Part shown: positions 1 through 5,425 of the stretch, in pieces
Layout of the letters: each line of letters opens with the position of its first letter
How positions within the stretch are numbered: position 1 is the first letter of the stretch
Assembly (NCBI GenBank): GCA_002327255.1
Contig: DCUM01000087.1
Coordinates: 10,979-18,303, forward strand
Direction of reading: 5' to 3'
Length of the DNA stretch: 7,325 bases
Source of the DNA: a bacterium UBA2214
Lineage (GTDB): Bacteria > Zhuqueibacterota > Zhuqueibacteria > Residuimicrobiales > Residuimicrobiaceae
The notes under the pieces: model-generated
Database searches by the model: none
The model's input: only the letters and a program-made list of their open reading frames with translations
Told to the model about the DNA's origin: nothing
Translations under genes and position numbers: made by a program

Positions 1-308
1 TCGGCGTCCATGGCGCCCAGGGAATAGAGCGCCGTGACCAACCCGATGATCGCCGTGATCGTCACCATGATGACGGCGAGCAGGTCGGCGACCATGGTGA
101 TGCCGAATGGCGCCCGCCATCCGCCCACCTGCAGGGTGATGATGCCACCGTTGAGCACGCGAACCAGGAGGAGGACGGAGACGGCCAGCGATATCGCGGC
201 GCCTCCGAGATTGATATAGCGATGCAGGGCCACGGAGCGATGGTGGAGAATCATGATCACCGCGAACAGGAGCGGCAAGAGGATGGGAAGTAGTACGATC
301 TGATTCAA
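1..308 (-). CDS. mrpD: Mrp Na+/H+ antiporter subunit D, N-terminal part (cut by window edge)
   Basis: I translated this frame by hand; about 102 codons are present and the rest lies beyond base 1. It starts with a TTG (308-306) that overlaps the mrpC stop as TTGA, with AGGTG at 318-314 five bases upstream, so a TTG start coupled to mrpC is the best choice. The protein opens with a hydrophobic helix (QIVLLPILLPLLFAVIM), has a second helix near residues 34-50, then the segment QVGGWRAPFGITMVADLLAV, which is characteristic of MrpD/MnhD N-termini, and a third helix ending in TALYSLGAMDA. MrpD belongs to the NuoM/NuoN-like proton-channel family and, with MrpA, forms the proton-translocating part of the antiporter in the cytoplasmic membrane. 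The channel core with its lysine and glutamate residues is outside the window. Position after mrpA-B-C supports the call. Confidence 0.9.
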   Translation of the reverse strand, partial: MNQIVLLPILLPLLFAVIMILHHRSVALHRYINLGGAAISLAVSVLLLVRVLNGGIITLQVGGWRAPFGITMVADLLAVIMVTITAIIGLVTALYSLGAMDA

Positions 309-670
309 AAGGGCACCTGTTTTAGTGTATCCGTCGATCTCATTTTATCGAGATCATCGGTTCCGACAAGCTTGTAGGCACGTCTGAACAGCACAATCGC
401 AAAAGCCTGGACGCCGAATCCGATGACAATGGCCGTGAGGATCAGGGCCTGCGGCAGCGGATCCGCATAGGGTTCACTCAACGCCTGTGCGCCTGGCGGG
501 ATGAAAGCCGGTGCACTTTTGGTCAGCCGGCCCATGGTGAAGATGAGGAGATTCGCCGCGTGGCCCAGGAAAATCAGGCCGAAAATCACCTTGACCAGAC
601 TTCTGCGCAAAATCAAATAGGTTCCGGCGCCGTACAAGAGTCCGACCATGAGAGCCAGCAATAATTTCAT
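305..670 (-). CDS. mrpC: Mrp Na+/H+ antiporter subunit C
   Basis: A complete 121-residue NuoK-like membrane subunit of the Mrp antiporter, the usual length for MrpC/MnhC. Three membrane helices are visible at about residues 4-21, 27-46 and 73-95. Family landmarks are GLIFLGHAANLLIF (31-44) and DPLPQALILTAIVIGFG (70-86), the second being the best-conserved stretch of MnhC proteins. The start ATG (670-668) overlaps the mrpB stop as ATGA and has a strong GGAGG seven bases upstream, so the start is secure. The stop overlaps the TTG of mrpD. The C-terminal tail (about 96-121) is charged and probably cytoplasmic. By family knowledge MrpC packs beside the channel subunits and is needed for complex assembly and antiport. 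No missing residues or frameshift seen. Confidence 0.96.
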   Translation of the reverse strand: MKLLLALMVGLLYGAGTYLILRRSLVKVIFGLIFLGHAANLLIFTMGRLTKSAPAFIPPGAQALSEPYADPLPQALILTAIVIGFGVQAFAIVLFRRAYKLVGTDDLDKMRSTDTLKQVPF

Positions 671-1083
671 CGCTTGTCCTCCTCTGCGAGAGAGAAGATG
701 ATTTTTACGGCGATGCCGAGGACCAGCAAAAAGACGCCGGCATCGAACAGGAGCGGCGTGCCCACCTTGCCGATCACCGGGAACTGCGGCTCCAGCCAGA
801 GGCCGCTCATGAAATCCCGCCCGGCCAGGAGGGCGGGAAGCGTACTCACCAGGGCCACCAGCAGACCGGCGGCGATTATTTTGATCGGTTCCGCTTTCAG
901 GAGTTTTTTGGCCTCTTCGACTCCGTTGGCAATGAAGTAGAGCGCATACGCCGCTGCCGCGACCAATCCACCCACAAATCCCCCGCCCGGTTCATTATGC
1001 CCTCTCAATAAGAGGAAAAATGAAAAGATCAACAGCAAGGGCAGCAGATATTTGGAGGCGGTGGAGAGAATAATCGAAAACAT
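667..1083 (-). CDS. mrpB: Mrp Na+/H+ antiporter subunit B
   Basis: A complete 138-residue MnhB-domain protein with about four membrane helices (roughly 2-26, 35-53, 68-87, 110-131). The signature GHNEPGGGFVGGL (28-40) is diagnostic of MrpB and related domains, and KVGTPLLFDAGVFLLVLG (106-123) matches the conserved last helix. Two starts are possible: GTG at 1086, overlapping the mrpA stop by four bases, or the adjoining ATG at 1083, sharing one base with the stop (TGATG). I chose ATG because AGGAAGG (1097-1091) then sits seven bases away rather than four. A separate MrpB next to an MrpA that itself ends in an MbhE-type segment is the standard Bacillus-like arrangement. The stop overlaps the mrpC start. 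It acts in the cytoplasmic membrane as part of the antiporter complex. Confidence 0.95.
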   Translation of the reverse strand: MFSIILSTASKYLLPLLLIFSFFLLLRGHNEPGGGFVGGLVAAAAYALYFIANGVEEAKKLLKAEPIKIIAAGLLVALVSTLPALLAGRDFMSGLWLEPQFPVIGKVGTPLLFDAGVFLLVLGIAVKIIFSLAEEDKR

Positions 1084-3383
1084 CACTTTTCCTTCCTGTC
1101 GAGGCGAAGCTTGAGCAGGGCGAAGACCCCTATGGCGGCGACGGCCAAAACCGTGATTTCTCCCAGTGTGTCAATCGCCCTGAAATCGACCAGTATGACA
1201 TTGACCACATTTCTTCCTTTGCCGAGGGGGAGGCTGTTTGCGGCAAAATAGGTTTTAAGCTCTGAAGCGAGATCGCCGGCGGTGACGTGGAGAACCATCA
1301 ACGTCATGAAGACGCCAACCGCTGTGGCGATGAGCGCGTCGCGCACCCTGTTTGCCGTCCCCGAGAGTCTTATAAATTTGGGCAGTTTATAGAGCACCAG
1401 GACGAAGAGAATGACGGTCAGGGTCTCGATCGCAAAGGTCGTCAGCGCGAGGTCCGGCGCGCTGTGAATGATGAAATTAATGCCCATCATGAAGCCGACC
1501 ACGCCGATGGCGACGATCGCCTTGAGACGGGAATCCGACGTGATGACCATAAAGGTCGAGATGGCCATAACCAAGAGGATGGCGGCTTCATATAAAGTGA
1601 TCGAGAAATCCGCCCAGTGTACGGCGGGTGTGCCGGCGCCGAAGAGGGGGTAGAGGGCGAGCGCCATCGTGGTCACGAGAATGGTGATGATGTAATACCT
1701 CAGATAGCCATTTTGCAGAATCCGGGTCTGCAGGCCGGCCAGGGAGAGCATGCCGTTCAATCCGGCCTCGTACCAGGCGGAGGGTTTGGCGATCGGACTG
1801 AGTTGCACTTTTTGTGCGGCCGGCAGGTATTTTCCGCGCAGGGCGTAAAAGAGAAAGCCGAGCAGAAGCGTCACCAGACTCAACAGCAGGACAAAGTTGA
1901 ATCCGTGCCAAAGTTTGATCACCAGCCCCATCTCTTCGCTGAGAATGCTCAGGGCCGATCGATCCAGGAGTCCGCCGATGAGCGCATTCGGGCACAGGCC
2001 CATGAGCAGACCGAGTATGGCCAGCAGCGCCGGACCGAGCCACATTTTCAGCGGCGCTTCATGAGGCGGTTTGGGGGTGGCCTGTGCGCTGCCCCAGAAG
2101 GGCTTGAAGCCCACCAGCATGGTGACCATCACGATCAATCCGTTCGCCACTACGGCCGCCGCCAGCAGGAAAGGTCCCCATGTCTGCAATTCGAGAATGG
2201 AGGCGTACACCGTCTCCTTGCCGATGAAGCCCACCAGAGGGATGATGCCCATCATGGAGAAGGAGGCCAGCGCCGCGGTGAGCATGGTGAGCGGCAGTTT
2301 TCGTTTCAATCCCCCCAGCAGCGCCACATCGCGCGTGCCGGTTTCGTGATCGAGGGTGCCGGCGACGAGAAAGAGCGTTCCCTTGTAGAGCGAATGGGCG
2401 ACCAGATAGATGAAAAACGCCTTGATGGCCAGTCGTGAACCAATGCCCAGCAGCAGCGTGAGGGTGCCGAGGACGCTGAGCGTCGAATAGGCGAGCAGTT
2501 TCTTCAAATCCATTTGCGTAAAGGCGAGAATGGCGCCGGTGAGCATGGTCAGGGTGCCGATCACCACCAGCGTGTCCTGCCACAACGCGGTGCCGCCGAG
2601 AATGTGATTCAGGCGCGCGATCAGATAGATGCCGGCTTTGACCATGGTGGCCGAATGGAGGTAGGCGCTGACCGGCGTCGGGGCTTCCATGGCGTTGGGG
2701 AGCCAGAAGTGAAACGGGAACTGGGCCGATTTGGAAAAGGCGCCGATCAGAACCAGGATCACGATCCCGGCATAGACGGGTGACTGTATCACGACCGCGT
2801 GAAGATGGTACAGGGAGGAGATTTCAAAACTTTGCGAAATGCCCGCCAGCAGCAACAGGCCGGCCAGCAGCGCCAGTCCGCCGCCGCCGGTGACCAGCAG
2901 CGCCTGCAAGGCCGCTTTTCGCGAGGTCTCCAGGTGATGATTGAAGCCAATGAGCAGGTAAGAAGTGACGCTGGTCAGTTCCCAGAAGACGAAAAGGGCG
3001 ATCATGTTGTCGCAGAGGACCAGCCCCACCATGGAGGTCATGAAGAGACCGATATAGAGGTAGAAACGATCGGTGTGCGCATGGCCCTTCATATAGGCGC
3101 CGGCGTAGAGGAAAACCACCGTGCCGATGAGCGTGATGATGAGGACAAAGGTGAGGCTCAAGCCATCGAGGAGAAAGGTTAAGTTGATGCCCAGGGAGGG
3201 AAACCAGGACACGGATTCGCGGATGACCCGGCCGCCGGCGATTTCGCGGTAGCGGGAGAGAAAACTGATAAAGAGGTAGAGCGGGAAAGAGGCGGAGATC
3301 CATCCAAAGTAATTCCTGAATGGTTTGTAGAGGAACGGTGCGGCAGCCGAAGCGATGAATCCCACCAGCAATAGATTGAACAT
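1083..3383 (-). CDS. mrpA: Mrp Na+/H+ antiporter subunit A
   Basis: A complete 766-residue MrpA/MnhA, within the usual size for the family (about 770-800). The N-terminal two thirds are a NuoL-like proton-channel domain: VFWELTSVTSYLLIGF (132-147) carries the channel glutamate E135, GAFSKSAQFPFHFWLPNAM (214-232) carries K218, HSATMVKAG (243-251) carries K249, and AHSLYKGTLFLVAGTLDHET (329-348) carries H330 and K334. FIGKE (386-390) is also conserved. The last third holds the MrpA-specific DUF4040/MbhD-like part, about 595-670, with the motif SAPDLALTTFAIETLTVILF (641-660), and an MbhE-like end with NVVNVILVDFRAIDTLGEIT (725-744), where acidic residues D733, D738 and E742 are retained. No key residue appears lost. 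The ATG at 3383 has only a weak CAAGAG-like ribosome site. It is the first gene of the operon, behind a sigma70-like promoter. It acts in the cytoplasmic membrane, coupling proton entry to Na+ export. Confidence 0.97.
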   Translation of the reverse strand: MFNLLLVGFIASAAAPFLYKPFRNYFGWISASFPLYLFISFLSRYREIAGGRVIRESVSWFPSLGINLTFLLDGLSLTFVLIITLIGTVVFLYAGAYMKGHAHTDRFYLYIGLFMTSMVGLVLCDNMIALFVFWELTSVTSYLLIGFNHHLETSRKAALQALLVTGGGGLALLAGLLLLAGISQSFEISSLYHLHAVVIQSPVYAGIVILVLIGAFSKSAQFPFHFWLPNAMEAPTPVSAYLHSATMVKAGIYLIARLNHILGGTALWQDTLVVIGTLTMLTGAILAFTQMDLKKLLAYSTLSVLGTLTLLLGIGSRLAIKAFFIYLVAHSLYKGTLFLVAGTLDHETGTRDVALLGGLKRKLPLTMLTAALASFSMMGIIPLVGFIGKETVYASILELQTWGPFLLAAAVVANGLIVMVTMLVGFKPFWGSAQATPKPPHEAPLKMWLGPALLAILGLLMGLCPNALIGGLLDRSALSILSEEMGLVIKLWHGFNFVLLLSLVTLLLGFLFYALRGKYLPAAQKVQLSPIAKPSAWYEAGLNGMLSLAGLQTRILQNGYLRYYIITILVTTMALALYPLFGAGTPAVHWADFSITLYEAAILLVMAISTFMVITSDSRLKAIVAIGVVGFMMGINFIIHSAPDLALTTFAIETLTVILFVLVLYKLPKFIRLSGTANRVRDALIATAVGVFMTLMVLHVTAGDLASELKTYFAANSLPLGKGRNVVNVILVDFRAIDTLGEITVLAVAAIGVFALLKLRLDRKEK
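1091..1097 (-). promoter_or_regulatory. Ribosome binding site deciding the mrpB start
   Basis: On the minus strand this reads AGGAAGG, inside the last codons of mrpA. It is seven bases from the ATG at 1083 but only four from the GTG at 1086, which favours the ATG start for mrpB. Confidence 0.6.
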
Positions 3384-3461
3384 CGGTGCTCTTGATTTCG
3401 TTCGAGAGTGACAGATTAATGGCGCCGTCAGCGGATCAATGGAACGGGCTGTCCCATACGA

Positions 3462-3490
3462 AAAATAGCCAATCAGCGCACGAAAATCAA
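3462..3490 (-). promoter_or_regulatory. Candidate sigma70-type promoter of the mrp operon
   Basis: On the minus strand TTGATT (3490-3485) is followed after exactly 17 bases by TATTTT (3467-3462). The spacing is ideal, with four of six -35 positions and four of six -10 positions matching consensus. It faces mrpA and would give a leader of about 70 bases before the ATG at 3383. I saw no clear riboswitch or terminator-like fold in that leader. The whole stretch 3384-3628 has no credible gene on either strand. Confidence 0.5.
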
Positions 3491-3628
3491 GACAAAATTT
3501 GTGGGGTTTCTGTTCTGGTTTTTAGCCCGAGTTACAGAGAAAAACGTCGTCATGCTGTGCGTCGGTTGATTTGGCTGTTCCGGTTTTTTACACGAATCCT
3601 CGCCGCGAGACATCCTGCCGGTGTTAAT

Positions 3629-4102
3629 TCAGTTCAGGATAACCCACTCTTCCAGAACATCCATCCCCGAGATGAAAGTTTCTCCGGAACAGGTGAGCGG
3701 ATGGGCATCGCGTGTCTGTTTGCTGATGATCACATCTTCCCTGTTGATGAGTCCGCGCGACTGGTAGCGCTGGAACAGGGCATCGGTCATGATGTCGAAA
3801 CAGGATACAAGTTTTCTCCCTCTGGGTGTTTCGACGGTGACTGCGATGTCGGATGACGTTTTTGACCCCCAATAAAACAAGTAGGCAAAATGAGTTCCGA
3901 GCAATTGGCCGGCCTTTACCACCCTGCCCTCGCTCAGCGTCGAGTCTTGCAGCCTGATGTGAAAAATGCCGATCTGAAAATCGGGGTATTCGTCCGATCG
4001 AATCCATACCTGCGACCCCAGCCTCTCCTCGAATCGCCATGAAACGACGCCATCGATCGGGACGTACAGCTCTTCTGCGATCCGCTTGATGCTTCCTGCC
4101 AT
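3629..4102 (-). CDS. Hypothetical protein with degenerate M23/biotinyl-like beta domain
   Basis: The reading frame encodes 157 residues from the ATG at 4102. The middle resembles the beta-sandwich pattern of M23 peptidase-like or biotinyl-lipoyl-like domains: VPIDGVVSW (14-22), QVWIRS (31-36), QIGIFHIRL (43-51) and VVKAGQLLGTH (61-71), then SSDIAVTVETPRGRKL (83-98). The metal-binding HxH of active M23 enzymes is not seen; only H48 stands at that place, so hydrolytic activity is unlikely. The C-terminal part has REDVIISKQTRDAHPLTC (121-138) and a final WVILN. There is no signal peptide, although secreted relatives would be expected to have one, so the gene may be 5'-truncated. The frame stays open upstream to 4450, but that part reads as low-complexity shadow sequence. 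A candidate promoter at 4176-4204 lies inside that upstream part, supporting a short start, though the ribosome site (GGGA, three bases from ATG) is poor. No functional partner is apparent nearby. The family resemblance is from memory and is moderate. Confidence 0.6.
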   Translation of the reverse strand: MAGSIKRIAEELYVPIDGVVSWRFEERLGSQVWIRSDEYPDFQIGIFHIRLQDSTLSEGRVVKAGQLLGTHFAYLFYWGSKTSSDIAVTVETPRGRKLVSCFDIMTDALFQRYQSRGLINREDVIISKQTRDAHPLTCSGETFISGMDVLEEWVILN

Positions 4103-4175
4103 TTTTCCCGGAATGCATCGAACCGGCGGCCATCTGTACCATCTGATTGGTTGGGCGATCTCACTGCTTTGTTTA

Positions 4176-4204
4176 AATATAGCTTTTTGCTGAATCGAGA
4201 GCAA
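4176..4204 (-). promoter_or_regulatory. Candidate promoter for the 3629-4102 gene
   Basis: Minus strand TTGCTC (4204-4199), 17 bases, then TATATT (4181-4176). The -10 element matches five of six consensus bases. Transcription would begin near 4169, about 65 bases before the chosen ATG at 4102. It sits in a locally AT-rich strip unlike the GC-rich operons on either side. Confidence 0.45.
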
Positions 4205-4236
4205 GTTATTTGTAAACGCAGCGGCGATTTTGATCC

Positions 4237-4265
4237 TTGACGCATTTGCAGTGATTTTGTACCAT
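4237..4265 (+). promoter_or_regulatory. Weak candidate plus-strand promoter before the transposase remnant
   Basis: TTGACG (4237-4242) is a near-consensus -35 box, followed after 17 bases by TACCAT (4260-4265), a poor -10. It points at the transposase remnant beginning at 4312 and is divergent from the minus-strand promoter at 4176-4204. It may be a relic of the insertion element. Confidence 0.22.
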
Positions 4266-4311
4266 ACGTTATACCCATCATTTGTCAGTTTATTAACGTT
4301 CATGGTATGGC

Positions 4312-4668
4312 GTGTGTGCGCCTGCGGTAAAAATTTACCGGCCTCGCAACCCGGAGGCTTCACCCTTTTTCCAATTGGTGCGTGACCATTTTGACGCGTT
4401 TGAGCGTGTATACGCCGAGCGGTTAAAGCCGCGATATGGATTTTGGCCACATCCGGGATTCAGCATCGACAACTCGGTTCAGATTGGGTCAGAGGATACA
4501 GAAGGCATGCAGCGGCTGGTCTCGTATATTTCACGCTGCCCGTTTTCGCTGGCGCGAATGGTCAAGGTCACGGAAGCAGGGCGGGTTATTTACCGGGCTG
4601 GGAAAAGCGGGTGGTTGCGGTTCCCCAATCCCGAAGATGAGCGGTTCAGGGAAGGGGATAGGCAGTAG
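4312..4668 (+). pseudogene. IS91-like transposase remnant with internal deletion
   Basis: The frame opens with a GTG and encodes 118 residues that join two distant parts of an IS91-like (Y2-type, HUH) transposase. Residues 8-45 (IYRPRNPEASPFF, then DHFDAFERVYAERLKPRYGFW) match the N-terminus that in intact proteins leads into a zinc-binding region. Residues 47-105 (HPGFSIDNSVQI, GMQRLVSYISRCPFSLARM, GRVIYRAGKSGWLRFP) match a late segment that in intact proteins follows the catalytic domain. Everything between, including the zinc-ligand cysteines, the HUH motif and the catalytic tyrosines, is absent, with the junction near 4444-4452. The end (EDERFREGDRQ then TAG) also stops short of the usual C-terminus. 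The frame is still open across the junction, so the deletion was in frame. The product cannot transpose. Family assignment is from remembered motif patterns and I consider it strong. Confidence 0.8.
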
Positions 4669-4910
4669 AATTATCAGACAGGTGGTGGAAAGTAACTGCG
4701 ATTGTACTTGGTGTTCTGGTCTTCGTTATTGTGATGCCAATCCCCCATGGCACTGACCGCTGGCAATCAGATCCGAGAGATCTTCATGCGAGACTGGAAG
4801 TGGCGGGTGTGCCGATTACCCCAAGATCGTATGATCCGAACGAGTTACAGGCAAGATCAACCGGCAAGATCAACCGGTTTAATCCATTTCACGCCCAACG
4901 GCCGGGATGA
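4662..4910 (+). pseudogene. Start-less open frame with N-terminal membrane anchor, unknown family
   Basis: Frame 3 is open from after a TAG at 4659-4661 to a TGA at 4908-4910 and reads as about 82 codons. It begins AVELSDRWWKVT, then has a strong hydrophobic stretch (AIVLGVLVFVIVMPIP, 4698-4745) and a polar tail (DLHARLEVAGVPITPRSYDP). Positively charged residues and tryptophans just before a helix are what a signal-anchor looks like, but no ATG, GTG or TTG precedes the helix in frame; the first in-frame starts (GTG 4731, ATG 4734) lie inside it. One explanation is a one-base loss near 4680: the frame 2 ATG at 4637 would then supply a basic leader, MSGSGKGIGSRIIR. I do not recognise the family. 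It follows the transposase remnant directly and its stop lies in the loop of the terminator at 4893-4924. It may be the tail of a decapitated gene or chance. Confidence 0.3.
4851..4876. repeat. 13-bp perfect tandem duplication
   Basis: The unit gcaagatcaaccg occurs twice head to tail at 4851-4863 and 4864-4876. Because 13 is not a multiple of three, the duplication shifts any frame that crosses it. It lies in non-essential-looking sequence between the transposase remnant and the terminator. Confidence 0.85.
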
Positions 4911-4924
4911 CGTTGGGCTTTTTT
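4893..4924 (+). terminator. Rho-independent terminator, plus-strand orientation
   Basis: The stem GCCCAACG (4893-4900) pairs perfectly with CGTTGGGC (4911-4918) around a ten-base loop and is followed by six Ts (4919-4924). In this orientation it ends rightward transcription coming from the transposase remnant or the start-less frame, shielding the converging leuD gene. On the minus strand the hairpin begins about 11 bases after the leuD stop but lacks a T-run (the bases after it read GTGAAATGG), so as a leuD terminator it would be weak, or it may act as a 3'-end stabilising hairpin. Confidence 0.75.
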
Positions 4925-4929
4925 CCCCT

Positions 4930-5424
4930 TTAGGCTTTATTCATCAGCAGGCGCTGGCGCGTATACGGAATCAATCCGCCGGCGTCGATGATCGCCTGCC
5001 GCGCTTTCGGCAACGGTGTGATCTTGAACTCTTTCCCCTTGGTGACATTGCGTACGACCTCACCCGCGATCTCGATCTCGTCCCCTTCGTCCGCCAGAAT
5101 GTCGGGGCAGATGACCGTCGCCAGCCCGAGGTTGATCGAGTTCTGCAGGAAGATGCGCGAGAAATGCTTCGCGATGACCGTCAGCTCCCAACCTTTCAGA
5201 CACGATGCCGCTTGCTCGCGCGATGAGCCGCAGCCAAAGTTCTGTCCGGCGACGATATAGCTCCCTTTCGGGACCTGGTTGTTCTTCAGCTTATTGTTAA
5301 AGTCGGTGTGATCGGCGAAGGCAAACTGCGGCGTCTCGGTCGGCAGCACGGTTGCCATGAAGCGCCCCGGATAAATAATGTCGGTCGAGATATCGTCCGC
5401 GACTTTGAGTACGACCTTTCCCAT
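4930..5424 (-). CDS. leuD: Aconitase-family hydro-lyase small subunit (3-isopropylmalate dehydratase LeuD type)
   Basis: A complete 164-residue small subunit, the short version typical of LeuD2/HacB-like proteins paired with a roughly 430-residue large subunit. It forms the swivelling domain that closes over the iron-sulphur active site of LeuC and contributes substrate-binding residues. Visible are DDISTDIIYPGRF (10-22), GQNFGCGSSREQA (60-72, the hallmark GCGSSRE loop), FLQNSINLGL (92-101) and a C-terminal AGGLIPYTRQRL (148-159). The ATG at 5424 was chosen over the longer open frame to 5580 because GGAGGA (5437-5432) is seven bases away and upstream residues belong to the leuC 3' end in another frame. 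Only one base separates it from the leuC stop. The substrate loop reads PGRFMATV (19-26) rather than the ARYLRT-like form I associate with isopropylmalate enzymes, so substrate is uncertain: isopropylmalate, citramalate, dimethylmalate or homoaconitate are alternatives. Confidence 0.92.
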   Translation of the reverse strand: MGKVVLKVADDISTDIIYPGRFMATVLPTETPQFAFADHTDFNNKLKNNQVPKGSYIVAGQNFGCGSSREQAASCLKGWELTVIAKHFSRIFLQNSINLGLATVICPDILADEGDEIEIAGEVVRNVTKGKEFKITPLPKARQAIIDAGGLIPYTRQRLLMNKA

Positions 5425-5425
5425 C

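Noticed and set aside
1617..2438. Long plus-strand open frame (273 codons) antisense to mrpA
   Set aside because: It is rich in Gln, Glu, His, Gly and Arg in the manner of an antisense reading of a GC-rich membrane gene, has no recognisable motif, and lies entirely inside the well-supported mrpA.
3384..3460. Possible riboswitch in the mrpA leader
   Set aside because: I looked for a known ion-sensing fold or a terminator/antiterminator pair in the roughly 70-base leader and saw only short, weak pairings (such as GGCT/AGCC at 3447-3470).
3386..3856. Plus-strand open frame of 156 codons starting just upstream of mrpA
   Set aside because: No family features, it covers the mrpA promoter and the 3' end of the minus-strand gene, and its composition looks random.
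4103..4450. N-terminal extension of the 3629-4102 gene to a start at 4303 or 4450
   Set aside because: The extension has no domain-like pattern, overlaps the transposase remnant on the other strand, and contains the best candidate promoter for the shorter gene.
4747..5226. Plus-strand open frame of 159 codons crossing the terminator into leuD
   Set aside because: It runs through the terminator stem and antisense to leuD, has an Arg/Gln/Asp-rich shadow composition and no recognised motif.
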